Below, piece by piece: positions 1 through 8,037 of a DNA stretch of 64,000 nt. The translations under genes were made by a program, and so were the position numbers. The DNA is from Pyrinomonadaceae bacterium (GTDB lineage Bacteria > Acidobacteriota > Blastocatellia > Pyrinomonadales > Pyrinomonadaceae): contig JAIBCB010000001.1 of assembly GCA_019694355.1 (NCBI GenBank), positions 649,001 to 713,000 on the forward strand, read 5' to 3'. The number at the start of each line of letters is the position of its first letter. Within the stretch, counting starts at the first letter, position 1. The notes below the pieces were generated by a model. That model worked only from the letters and a program-made list of their open reading frames with translations, did no database searches and had not been told where the DNA came from.

Positions 1-1
1 G

Positions 2-343
2 TTGAAAGGCCGTTTTGAAGGCATTTCGATCCGCGTTCCGACCCCGAATGTCTCAATTGTTGACGTCGTATTCAATGTCGACAAGGCGACCACAAAGGAC
101 GAGGTCAACAATGCATTCCGTGAGGAGGCAGCAGGCCGCTTGAAAGGCATCCTGTCGGTCAGCGACGAGCCGCTCGTTTCGATCGACTATCGCGGCAACT
201 CGCACTCCTCGATCGTTGATTCCGAATACACGACCGTCCTGGACGGCAATACGATCAAGGTTCTGTCGTGGTATGACAACGAATGGGGCTATTCGTGCCG
301 TGTGCGCGACCTTGTCCGCTATATCGCATCGAAGGGTATCTAA
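2..343 (+). CDS. gap: Glyceraldehyde-3-phosphate dehydrogenase, C-terminal part (5' end outside the window)
   Basis: This is the last 113 codons of a GAPDH, the glycolytic enzyme that oxidises glyceraldehyde-3-phosphate to 1,3-bisphosphoglycerate with NAD(P). The reading frame is open to the left edge, so the true start and the catalytic cysteine lie outside. The C-terminal family signature is visible: a WYDNEWGYS motif near the end and the preceding segment with RVPTPNVS. It is followed by pgk, the next pathway enzyme, and then tpiA, a typical glycolytic gene run. The first codon in the window happens to be TTG but should not be taken as a start. Confidence 0.95.
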   Translation: MKGRFEGISIRVPTPNVSIVDVVFNVDKATTKDEVNNAFREEAAGRLKGILSVSDEPLVSIDYRGNSHSSIVDSEYTTVLDGNTIKVLSWYDNEWGYSCRVRDLVRYIASKGI

Positions 344-374
344 GGGGGCCGCTATTGGCAAAAAGGAAACCTTA

Positions 375-464
375 ATGAAGTTTTTTAAGATCTCCATCTC
401 CTTCTTGATGGCGGCGGCATTTTTGTCGGCCGCCATCGATGTCTCTGACCAGAAAGGGACATAA
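375..464 (+). CDS. Possible 29-residue hydrophobic peptide between gap and pgk
   Basis: A short ORF starts with ATG 9 bases after an AAGGAAA ribosome-binding-like stretch and ends 14 bases before pgk. The peptide begins MKFFKISISFL and resembles a single signal or membrane segment. There is nothing to compare it with. It may be a small leader whose translation reaches pgk, or just chance in the intergenic space. I do not recognise it. Confidence 0.2.
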   Translation: MKFFKISISFLMAAAFLSAAIDVSDQKGT

Positions 465-478
465 CACTTTAACGATCA

Positions 479-1723
479 ATGCAGAAGAAAACGATAAAAG
501 ATATCGATGTAGATGGACAGCGTGTTTTCGTAAGGGTCGATTTCAACGTTCCCGTGAACAATGGCGCTGTTACGGACGATACCCGAATCCGTGCGGCAAT
601 TCCGACTATTCGCGATCTTGCTGGGCGCGGTGCAAAAGTGATCCTCGCTTCGCATCTAGGACGTCCACTCAAGGAGCAAAAAAAAGCAGAAGAAGCGGGG
701 AAGCCGTTCGACCCTGAGAAGTTCTCGCTTCAACCCATATTTAACAGGTTGAAAGAATTGACCAGCGATATCCCTGAGGTCAAGAGCCTCGCTTTTGCGC
801 CTAATTGCATAGGCGACGTTGTTCTGCAGGCCGCTAATGCTCTTGGTGAAGGCGATGTCCTGCTGCTCGAGAATCTCCGTCTCCATGCCGGCGAAGAGAA
901 GAATGACGAGAAGTTTGCGGCGAATCTTGCGTCGCTTTGCGATATCTACGTTAACGATGCGTTCGGAACTGCCCATCGAGCACACGCATCCACGGAAGGA
1001 ATCACACATTTTGTCGAGACGTGCGTCGCCGGGCTTTTGATGGAAAAGGAACTTGATTATCTTGGGCGTGTCCTCAATGCTCCGGAGCGTCCGTTTGTTG
1101 CGATCCTTGGCGGTGCAAAAGTATCGGACAAGATCCCCGTGATCGATTCGCTGATCGAACGCAAAGTGGACAAATTGCTTATCGGTGGTGCGATGGCATA
1201 CACCTTTTTCAAAGCGAACGGCTACACCGTCGGCAAGTCCCTCGTCGAGAACGATAAGCTTGAAACGGCAAGAGAGATCGAGGCACGAGCAAAGGAAGCG
1301 AATGTCGAGTTGCTGCTGCCGACAGACCACCAAGTGGTTGACAGCGCTGATCCGCTCAATTCGCAAAAGACGATCCCGATAGATTTTACGAACGCGGGCC
1401 ATGTCGGCCTCGATATAGGCATCGAGACCGCGGCCATTTTCGCGAATGCTCTCGACGGTGCAAAGACGATCGTTTGGAATGGCCCAATGGGAATGTTCGA
1501 GGAGAAGCCTTTCGATCAAGGGACCATCGCGGTCGCGAAGGCAGTTGCAGAGGCGACCGACAATGGTGCGATCTCGATCGTTGGTGGAGGCGATTCAGTC
1601 GCGGCAATAAAACAGGCAGGTTTGGAAGGCCATATTTCACACATTTCAACCGGCGGTGGCGCTACTCTCGAGTTTCTCGCAGGCGATGTTTTGCCCGGTG
1701 TCGCCGCTTTGGATGATAACTGA
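479..1723 (+). CDS. pgk: Phosphoglycerate kinase
   Basis: A cytosolic glycolytic enzyme that transfers the acyl phosphate of 1,3-bisphosphoglycerate to ADP. The length is 414 aa, slightly longer than the common 390-400. The N-terminal substrate domain carries RVDFNVP near residue 20 and the SHLGRP loop near residue 58. The nucleotide domain carries ILGGAKVSDK near residue 203, the WNGPMGMFE segment near residue 333 and the glycine-rich GGGDS and STGGGA motifs near the C-terminus. It sits between gap and tpiA, so it is probably co-transcribed. The ATG is chosen because the MQKKTIKDIDVDG start matches the family; the ribosome-binding site is weak and rather distant. Confidence 0.97.
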   Translation: MQKKTIKDIDVDGQRVFVRVDFNVPVNNGAVTDDTRIRAAIPTIRDLAGRGAKVILASHLGRPLKEQKKAEEAGKPFDPEKFSLQPIFNRLKELTSDIPEVKSLAFAPNCIGDVVLQAANALGEGDVLLLENLRLHAGEEKNDEKFAANLASLCDIYVNDAFGTAHRAHASTEGITHFVETCVAGLLMEKELDYLGRVLNAPERPFVAILGGAKVSDKIPVIDSLIERKVDKLLIGGAMAYTFFKANGYTVGKSLVENDKLETAREIEARAKEANVELLLPTDHQVVDSADPLNSQKTIPIDFTNAGHVGLDIGIETAAIFANALDGAKTIVWNGPMGMFEEKPFDQGTIAVAKAVAEATDNGAISIVGGGDSVAAIKQAGLEGHISHISTGGGATLEFLAGDVLPGVAALDDN

Positions 1724-1734
1724 CCTAATATCGG

Positions 1735-2601
1735 ATGAAACTTGACCTAAAGCTTGAGTTGAAGAATGTTTTCCTGATCCTTGTGGGAATTTTTCTCGCG
1801 GGTATGGGGATCAAAGGCTTCTTGCTTTCCAGCAACTTCATCGATGGCGGCGTTACCGGAATTTCGATGCTTATTTCCGGCGTTTCCGGGTTTTCTCTTC
1901 CGATCCTGGTCGCGGTCCTCAACTTGCCGTTCGTGGTTGTTGGTTATTACCAGCTTGGCCTTAGATTTGGCATTAAAAGCGGCCTTGGGATACTTGGACT
2001 ATCGCTTTGCATCGCCTTTGTTAATTTTCCGGACGTTACGCCGGACAAACTTCTGACGGCGATCTTTGGAGGCCTGTTTATTGGCGCAGGGATCGGTCTT
2101 GCGATCCGTGGCGGTGCGGTCCTCGACGGCACCGAGATCGCGGCATTGCTCGTCAGCAGACGCGTATATATCCTGAACGTTGGGGATGTCATTCTTCTGC
2201 TCAATGTTCTTATATTCGGAGCAGCCGCGATCTTTTTAGGGATCGGGCCTGCATTGTATTCGATCCTCACGTATGCTGCTGCAACTAAGGCCATCGACTT
2301 TTTGCTTCATGGGTTTGAGGAATACACGGCCGTAACGATCGTCTCTCAGCACTACGAAGAGATCCGCGAGGTCATCATACAAAAATTGCGGCGGGGCGTG
2401 ACCGTGTTCAAAGGCGGGGGCGGACTCGGCGCGCACGGTGAGAAAGCGGAGGATCGAGAGATCCTGTACTGTGTCGCAACCAGGCTTGAGATCGGGATCA
2501 TAAAAGCTGCCGTCAAAAAAGTTGACAACGCCGCCTTTATAACAACACATACACTCAACGACGTTGACGGAGGATTGCTCAAGCGCAATCTGCTCCACTG
2601 A
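1735..2601 (+). CDS. YitT-family membrane protein (DUF161/DUF2179)
   Basis: A 288-residue integral membrane protein of the YitT family, for which no transport substrate is established. The first 190 residues contain about five hydrophobic spans with the family's LLSSNFIDGGVTGIS segment near residue 30 and a GLAIRGGAVLDGTE segment near residue 120. The last 90 residues form the soluble C-terminal DUF2179-type domain, with a GVTVFKGGGG motif. It starts 12 bases after pgk and ends 7 bases before tpiA, so it lies inside the glycolytic transcript, but I see no reason in the sequence to give it a glycolytic role. Confidence 0.85.
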   Translation: MKLDLKLELKNVFLILVGIFLAGMGIKGFLLSSNFIDGGVTGISMLISGVSGFSLPILVAVLNLPFVVVGYYQLGLRFGIKSGLGILGLSLCIAFVNFPDVTPDKLLTAIFGGLFIGAGIGLAIRGGAVLDGTEIAALLVSRRVYILNVGDVILLLNVLIFGAAAIFLGIGPALYSILTYAAATKAIDFLLHGFEEYTAVTIVSQHYEEIREVIIQKLRRGVTVFKGGGGLGAHGEKAEDREILYCVATRLEIGIIKAAVKKVDNAAFITTHTLNDVDGGLLKRNLLH

Positions 2602-2607
2602 AATCTT

Positions 2608-3363
2608 ATGAGAAAGCCAATTATCGCCGGTAACTGGAAGATGTATAAGCTGCTTGGCGAGGCGGTCGAAACTGCCCTCGCTCTCAAGCCGCTGGTCGCG
2701 AACGCAAATCAATGCGAGGTCGTGATCGCTCCTGTCTTTACTGCGGTGAAAACCGTAGCGGACAGGCTCGAAGGCTCTAATATCAGCGTTGCGGCTCAGG
2801 ATTGTGCGACTCAGAACACGTTCGGGGCACTCACGGGCGAGGTCGCCCCTATTATGTTGAAAGATGCTGGCTGCAAGTACTGCATCATCGGACATTCGGA
2901 ACGGCGGCAATTCTTTGGTGACACTGATGATTCGGTGAATCTAAAGACGAAAGCGGCTCTGGAAGCTGGTCTCAAAGCAATTGTCTGCGTCGGCGAATCC
3001 TTGTCGGAGCGGGAATCGGGCAATGCCGAAAATGTTGTAGGCCGACAGCTTTCTGCCGGGCTTTCCGGTTTGACAGTGGACGAGATGAACCGTATCATAA
3101 TCGCTTACGAGCCTGTCTGGGCGATCGGCACGGGTAAGACCGCGACGCCTGCACAGGCTCAAGAAATGCACAGCCACATCCGCGGTGTCGTCGGAAAAGA
3201 TCACGGCGATGACGTTGCGGCCTCGGTTCGGATCCTCTACGGCGGTTCGGTCAAACCTGAGAATATTGCTGAGTTGATGGATCAGCCGGATCTGGACGGA
3301 GCTTTGGTTGGCGGTGCGAGTCTCGATGCTGAAAGTTTTGCGAAGATCGTGAACTACAAGTAA
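2608..3363 (+). CDS. tpiA: Triosephosphate isomerase
   Basis: Interconverts dihydroxyacetone phosphate and glyceraldehyde-3-phosphate in the cytosol. It has 251 residues, the normal length for a TIM barrel. Conserved elements are the N-terminal GNWKMYK with the substrate-binding Asn and Lys, the electrophilic His in CIIGHSERR near residue 95, the catalytic Glu in [13 protein letters not shown] near residue 168, and the phosphate-binding LYGGSVKP and GALVGGASL loops near the end. The gene follows the YitT-like gene by 7 bases. Confidence 0.98.
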   Translation: MRKPIIAGNWKMYKLLGEAVETALALKPLVANANQCEVVIAPVFTAVKTVADRLEGSNISVAAQDCATQNTFGALTGEVAPIMLKDAGCKYCIIGHSERRQFFGDTDDSVNLKTKAALEAGLKAIVCVGESLSERESGNAENVVGRQLSAGLSGLTVDEMNRIIIAYEPVWAIGTGKTATPAQAQEMHSHIRGVVGKDHGDDVAASVRILYGGSVKPENIAELMDQPDLDGALVGGASLDAESFAKIVNYK

Positions 3364-3386
3364 ACGGGACGGGAGTTGATAGAAAG

Positions 3387-3803
3387 TTGCTATACGTACT
3401 TTACATTTTATTTTTCATCTCGTGCGTAGTGCTTGTTGGTGCGGTGCTTTTGCAACCCGGTAAAACGGACGCCGGTGCATTGTTCACGAGCAATATTTCG
3501 AGTTCTGCGTTGACGCCGAGAGGCACGACGACGATCCTTTCGAAGATCACGATCGTTGCCGCCGTGGTCTTTATGATCTCGGCCCTGCTGATCTCGATGC
3601 CTGCGTTCAACGGTAATGTTTCCGTGCTGTCTGCAAACCCTGAGACGCCTGCGGAAGCTCCGGCGTCGACGGCAGCCAACTCGAACGCGAATGAAGAACC
3701 CGCGGCTCCGGCAGCCAATACGGCGACCGAATCAGCACCAGCGGCAAATGCCAACGCGGCCGCACCTGCTGCGAACATGAACGCAGCACCGGCCAATAAG
3801 TAG
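3387..3803 (+). CDS. secG: Preprotein translocase subunit SecG with Ala/Asn/Pro-rich tail
   Basis: SecG is the small two-span accessory subunit of the SecYEG channel. Residues 1-25 and about 52-72 are hydrophobic spans, and the conserved LLQPGKTDAGALF loop lies between them. The start is a TTG preceded by GGGAG at 3371; no ATG fits. From about residue 83 the protein carries a 55-residue low-complexity tail made mostly of Ala, Asn, Pro and Glu, which most SecG proteins lack; similar tails occur in the lipoproteins of this window. The tpiA-secG-tRNA-Leu order is common in bacteria. Confidence 0.92.
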   Translation: MLYVLYILFFISCVVLVGAVLLQPGKTDAGALFTSNISSSALTPRGTTTILSKITIVAAVVFMISALLISMPAFNGNVSVLSANPETPAEAPASTAANSNANEEPAAPAANTATESAPAANANAAAPAANMNAAPANK

Positions 3804-3829
3804 TGTTAGGCCGTATTTTGAAAATTTAA

Positions 3830-3914
3830 GCTCAGGTGGCGTAATTGGTAGCCGCGCACGTTTGAGGGGCGTGTGGAGCGATCCGTGCGAGTTCGAGTCT
3901 CGCCCTGAGCACCA
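3830..3914 (+). tRNA. tRNA-Leu (anticodon GAG)
   Basis: The seven-base acceptor stem GCTCAGG (3830-3836) pairs with CCTGAGC (3904-3910), followed by discriminator A and an encoded CCA. The anticodon stem CACGT/GCGTG flanks loop TTGAGGG, giving anticodon GAG, which reads the Leu codon CTC. A long variable arm with a GGA/TCC hairpin is present, as expected for class II tRNA-Leu, and the T arm is GCGAG-TTCGAGT-CTCGC. Confidence 0.95.
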
Positions 3915-3923
3915 TTTCAAGAC

Positions 3924-3956
3924 AAAGAGCAGGTCGTATTTAGCGGCCTGCTCTTT
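3924..3956. terminator. Bidirectional hairpin between tRNA-Leu and argB
   Basis: Ten-base arms AAAGAGCAGG and CCTGCTCTTT are separated by 13 bases. The A-rich left and T-rich right edges allow intrinsic termination in both directions, serving the secG/tRNA-Leu transcript from the left and the arginine operon, whose last codon abuts the hairpin at 3957, from the right. Confidence 0.8.
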
Positions 3957-4844
3957 CTATTTGACGATCATCGTTCCAGTGCCCTCGTCAGTGAAGACCT
4001 CGGCAAGCACAGCATTCGCCTTTTTACCGTCTATCACGTGCGCCGTATGCACGCCGCGTTCGATGAGCGAAATAAGACTCTCAAGTTTGGGGATCATCCC
4101 GCCGGTAGCCTTGCCGGACTCTATAAGATCCCGCGCGTCTGCGATCGGAAGCCGTGAGATCTTCGTTGATGGCTCGTTTGGATCCAGATAGATCCCGTTA
4201 ACATCTGAGAGCAAAATGAGCTTCTCGGCTTTTAGGGCTACTGCTATCTCCGCCGCGATCGTGTCGGCATTTATGTTGAAGACCTGGCCGTGATCGTCTG
4301 CTCCAAGAGAAGAAAGCACGGGAAGGTAGCCGTTACCAAGCATCACTTCGATCAGCGAAGCATCGATCTTCACGACATCGCCGACGTGGCCGAAGTCCAC
4401 GACGTTCGTTTCTCCGGTCGCCCGATCAAGGACGCTTTTCGGCGGACGCTTTTCCGCGGTCAAAACTCCGCCGTCAACTCCCGATAAACCAACGGCCTTT
4501 ATTCCGCGACGACGAAACTGTGCCAAGATCTCTGTGTTGATCTTGCCGCGAAAGACCATCTTTGCGAGTTCAAGGGTCTCGTCATCAGTTACTCGGCGAC
4601 CTCCGATAACTTTCTGGATCACGCCTAGTTTTTCGGCCATTTCCGTGAGCTGTTTGCCGCCGCCATGCACAACGCACACTCGAATGCCAACTTCATGCAG
4701 GAGGCCTATCTCTTCGGAGAGGGAAGCGAGATTTTCGGCCTCTTCGGTTATCTTGCCTGAAAACTTGATGACGAAGGTCGTCCCTGCAAACCGCTGAATA
4801 TACGGCAGAGCCTCGCGAAGCAGATCTAATGATTCGATTTCCAT
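3957..4844 (-). CDS. argB: N-acetylglutamate kinase (or N-acylglutamate kinase)
   Basis: Phosphorylates the gamma-carboxylate of N-acetyl-L-glutamate, the second step of acyl-protected arginine synthesis. The 295-residue sequence has the amino-acid-kinase-fold features of the family: KFSGK near residue 28, VVHGGGKQL near residue 59, GLSGVDGG near residue 119, and the FNINADTIAAEIA segment near residue 190 with the substrate-binding Asn. It is the last gene of the operon and begins 5 bases after argF'. Because the neighbouring carbamoyltransferase acts on N-acylated ornithine, the acyl group used here could be acetyl or another group. Confidence 0.93.
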   Translation of the reverse strand: MEIESLDLLREALPYIQRFAGTTFVIKFSGKITEEAENLASLSEEIGLLHEVGIRVCVVHGGGKQLTEMAEKLGVIQKVIGGRRVTDDETLELAKMVFRGKINTEILAQFRRRGIKAVGLSGVDGGVLTAEKRPPKSVLDRATGETNVVDFGHVGDVVKIDASLIEVMLGNGYLPVLSSLGADDHGQVFNINADTIAAEIAVALKAEKLILLSDVNGIYLDPNEPSTKISRLPIADARDLIESGKATGGMIPKLESLISLIERGVHTAHVIDGKKANAVLAEVFTDEGTGTMIVK

Positions 4845-4849
4845 AGCAA

Positions 4850-5842
4850 TTATTTCACCAACGCAGCAAGTATCGCTTTCTGAATGTGAAGCCGGTTCTC
4901 GGCCTCATCGATCACCACAGAACTAGCGGAATCAAGAACAGCGTCCGTGACGATCACGTTCCGCCGAACAGGAAGGCAGTGCATAAAAATGCCGTTTGCA
5001 GTTCGGGCCATCTTCTCTGAGTTTACGATCCAGCGATCACGAAGCTGAGGGTCGGGCACGGCGGCCTCACTTCCGTAAAATGACGGCGGAGCCCAACTCT
5101 TCGCATAAACAACGTCAGCATCGTCAAATCCGATGGCGGAATCATTGACAACCTGAACGCTGCCGCCTGCAAGTTCGGCCGAACTTCTTACTTGCATCAT
5201 TAGTTCCGGGTCAAGATCGTAGCCTTCCGGGTAAGCGATCGTGAGATCGTGTCCCATTTGTGCCGCGGCAAGCGCAAAACTATTGGGTACCGCCATAGGA
5301 AGTGCCTTTGGATGCCACGCCCACGTTAAAAGAACCTTCTTCTTGACCTCACCGAAGCGCTCCCGGATCGTCTGCATATCCGCCATTGCCTGACACGGAT
5401 GATGCATTGCAGATTCAAGGTTGATCACCGGGACGCTTGAATATTTAGAGAATGCTTTCAATACAGGATCGGTTCGCTCGAGCTCCCAGTCCTTCAGTGT
5501 GGCAAAAGTTCGAACGCCGATCGCCGAGACATACCGGCTGAGGACGCGAACAAATTCTGCGATGTGTTCGGTTCTATCGCCGTCCATCACTGCGTTGTCG
5601 ATGTACTCGATCGACCAAGAGGTCGAGCCCGGTTCGATGAGGACAGGATTTCCCCCAAGTTCGAATACCGCGATCTGCATTGAGGCTCGTGTCCGGAGCG
5701 AAGGGTTGAGGAAAACGAGAGCTACGGACCGCCCCGAGAGCTCATTGGACACGCGTCGCTCAGCCTTGAACGCCATGGCCGTGGAAATCAATTCGCGAAG
5801 CTCGTCGCTTGAGAGGTCTGCTGTCGAAAGAAAATGTGTCAT
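4850..5842 (-). CDS. argF': N-acylornithine carbamoyltransferase (AOTCase/SOTCase type)
   Basis: Transfers a carbamoyl group to N-acylated ornithine rather than free ornithine. At 330 residues it shows carbamoyl-phosphate motif SLRTR near residue 48 and HPCQ near residue 147. It also has the family-specific HPKALPMAVPNSF loop near residue 177, HCLP near residue 288, and the C-terminal ENRLHIQKAI segment, whose Lys is the carboxylated lysine of acetylornithine carbamoyltransferase. From memory of the characterised enzymes, the DGDxxEH loop carries Glu in the N-acetyl enzyme and Pro in the N-succinyl enzyme; here the residue is Thr91, so the acyl preference cannot be read off. The start overlaps the end of argD by 4 bases, suggesting translational coupling. 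Confidence 0.9.
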   Translation of the reverse strand: MTHFLSTADLSSDELRELISTAMAFKAERRVSNELSGRSVALVFLNPSLRTRASMQIAVFELGGNPVLIEPGSTSWSIEYIDNAVMDGDRTEHIAEFVRVLSRYVSAIGVRTFATLKDWELERTDPVLKAFSKYSSVPVINLESAMHHPCQAMADMQTIRERFGEVKKKVLLTWAWHPKALPMAVPNSFALAAAQMGHDLTIAYPEGYDLDPELMMQVRSSAELAGGSVQVVNDSAIGFDDADVVYAKSWAPPSFYGSEAAVPDPQLRDRWIVNSEKMARTANGIFMHCLPVRRNVIVTDAVLDSASSVVIDEAENRLHIQKAILAALVK

Positions 5843-7002
5843 CGGTTCAACGCCTCCGCAAAAAGGGCGATCTCACTTTCTGAAACATTCAGGGGCGGAA
5901 GGAGCCTGAGCACGTTCGGGTCGCTGCTTAACCCTGTAATGATCTTTTCGCCTAGCAGCTTCTGATAGACCGGACGTGCCCCATTTTCGAACTCAATGCC
6001 GAGAAGGCAGCCCTTTCCATGGACAGCCTTCACATCTGCATTGGAGGCACACGCATCACGAACCCATTTTTCGATGTTTCGAGCATTCTCGGTCAGGCCG
6101 TCAGCCTCGATAACGTCAAGCGTCGCCTTTACCGCTGCCATCGCAACCATTCCGCCACCAAACGTTGTACCCAGGTCATTCTCTTTGATCGATCGCGCAA
6201 GCTCTTCCGAAACCAGACAAGCACCAACCGGAATACCGCTCCCAAGAGCCTTGGCAAGCGAAACAACGTCCGGCACTACCTCACCCGCAGCCTTGCTGCC
6301 GGCAAAGAACCATTCACCCGTTCTGCCGATACCGGTCTGGACCTCGTCGAAGATAAGTGCCGCGCCGACCTCATCGCATTTCTGCCTCAGGCTTTTAAAG
6401 AATTCAGGCGAGGCTTCGCGGACACCTGCCATAGATTGTATCGGCTCGATCAGAACCCCTGCCGTTTCTGTATCGATCACCGAGTCGATAGAGTCGATGT
6501 TGCCAAATTCCGCTTCGACGTGGTCGGGGACGTTCGGCTCACCGAGCGTTCGATATTTGCCCAAAAAAGTTGCTGAGATCGAGTCGGCCGTGCGGCCATG
6601 AAAGCCTTTCGCGAACGACACGATCTTCGACCTGCCTGTCGCAAGGCGTGCTATTCGCATCGCGTTCTCGTTCGCTTCCGTTCCTGAGTTGCAGAAAAAA
6701 GCTTTCGCCAGTGGTTCCGGCGCTATCGAAACAAGTGTTGCAGATGCCTTCGCTCGGATATCGGAATAGACAACATTCGAATAGAACATCAGCTTGTCCG
6801 CTTGCTCAGCGATGGCCCTCACGACTTCAGGGTGTGAATGCCCAACGGCACAAACAGCATGTCCGCCGTAAAGGTCAAGATATGTTTCGTTCTCGGATGT
6901 CCAAACCCACGGTCCGCGCCCGCGAACGATCGCAAGGTCAAGCTTTGAGTAGGTTGTCAGTTGGAACTCTTGTTCGTTTTCAAGTATTTCTTGAGTTGTC
7001 AT
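5839..7002 (-). CDS. argD: Acetylornithine aminotransferase
   Basis: A PLP-dependent class III aminotransferase that converts N-acetylglutamate semialdehyde to N-acetylornithine. It has 387 residues. Conserved segments are NSGTEANE near residue 102 (phosphate binding), FDEVQTGIGRTG near residue 220 and SLAKALGSGIP near residue 247 with the PLP lysine. The gene directly follows argC and overlaps argF' by 4 bases. A role in lysine synthesis as well is possible, as for many ArgD enzymes, but nothing here tests that. Confidence 0.94.
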   Translation of the reverse strand: MTTQEILENEQEFQLTTYSKLDLAIVRGRGPWVWTSENETYLDLYGGHAVCAVGHSHPEVVRAIAEQADKLMFYSNVVYSDIRAKASATLVSIAPEPLAKAFFCNSGTEANENAMRIARLATGRSKIVSFAKGFHGRTADSISATFLGKYRTLGEPNVPDHVEAEFGNIDSIDSVIDTETAGVLIEPIQSMAGVREASPEFFKSLRQKCDEVGAALIFDEVQTGIGRTGEWFFAGSKAAGEVVPDVVSLAKALGSGIPVGACLVSEELARSIKENDLGTTFGGGMVAMAAVKATLDVIEADGLTENARNIEKWVRDACASNADVKAVHGKGCLLGIEFENGARPVYQKLLGEKIITGLSSDPNVLRLLPPLNVSESEIALFAEALNR

Positions 7003-8037
7003 TTATGGATTTGTGCCCGGAAAAAGCAAGCCGGTCGCTTCGTCTAGGCCGAACATAATGTTCATATTTTGGATGGCCTGGCCTGCCGCACCTTTCACAA
7101 GGTTGTCGAGGGCAGAGAAGACCGCGATCATTTTTCCGGACGAGTGGACTGCGATGTCACAGAAATTTGTCATTTTCACCCAGTTGATGTCGGGCGAACC
7201 TTCGACTACACGAACAAACCGTCGACCGGAGTAGTATTCGGAGAAGATCTCGTTCAGTTCTTGAGTCGGGACTTCACGCTCCGTTTCTGCATAACAGGAA
7301 GCGAAGATCCCTCGTGAAACGGGCATGCTGTGTGTCATAAAAACTAGAGACGATGTGATCGACCCAACTCGCGACAGGCATTGTTCGATCTCCGGTAAGT
7401 GCTGATGCGTAAAGGGTTTGTAGGCGTAGAACGAATTCGACCGTTGCGGGTGATGCGTATTTGCAGCTGCTTTTGCACCAGAGCCGGATGAGCCGGTCTT
7501 TGCGTCAACGATCACTTTTCCGACGGCTAACTTGTTCGATACCAACGGAGCAAGAGCAAGGATCGTCGCCGTGGCAAAACAGCCGGGATTGGCTATGAAC
7601 TGTGCTTCGGCTATTTCATCGCGAAATAACTCCGGTACGCCATAAGTGAATTCTTTTTGGAGCCCGACAGCGGTCTGCTTTCGTCCATAGGCCGATTCAA
7701 ATACCTCAGGATCATCAAGCCTGAAGTCTCCTGAAAGGTCAATGACCTTTGTCGTTTCGGCGAGCGTACCGACAAGCGACATCGCCGCTCCATGCGGCAT
7801 GGCAAAGAACGCAACATCGACCTGCGGCAACTCGGCTAGGTTCTCCGGAGTTGCGGAGAAACTCAAGTCGGTAAAACCGAGAAGATTCTTGTGTACAGCG
7901 GCGACCTTTTTACCTGCGTGTTCATTTGCGGTCACATACGAGATCTCTGCGTTCGGATGGAACAACAGTAATCTTAGAAGTTCACTGCCGCCGTATCCCG
8001 AGCCGCCGAGGATACCGATCTTGATCTTGTTCAGCAT
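7003..8037 (-). CDS. argC: N-acetyl-gamma-glutamyl-phosphate reductase
   Basis: An NADPH-dependent reductase of the third arginine step. The protein has 344 residues. It has the N-terminal Rossmann motif GILGGSGYGGSELLRLL and the active-site NPGCFATA near residue 152, whose Cys forms the thioester. A His-containing HQHLPEIEQ segment near residue 215 is the usual substrate-binding part. The start overlaps the end of the upstream P-loop gene by 7 bases, so the two are translated together. Confidence 0.95.
   Translation of the reverse strand: MLNKIKIGILGGSGYGGSELLRLLLFHPNAEISYVTANEHAGKKVAAVHKNLLGFTDLSFSATPENLAELPQVDVAFFAMPHGAAMSLVGTLAETTKVIDLSGDFRLDDPEVFESAYGRKQTAVGLQKEFTYGVPELFRDEIAEAQFIANPGCFATATILALAPLVSNKLAVGKVIVDAKTGSSGSGAKAAANTHHPQRSNSFYAYKPFTHQHLPEIEQCLSRVGSITSSLVFMTHSMPVSRGIFASCYAETEREVPTQELNEIFSEYYSGRRFVRVVEGSPDINWVKMTNFCDIAVHSSGKMIAVFSALDNLVKGAAGQAIQNMNIMFGLDEATGLLFPGTNP

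Noticed and set aside
656-1519. 287-codon frame antisense to pgk
   Set aside because: Pgk motifs are complete on the plus strand. This frame has no domain features.
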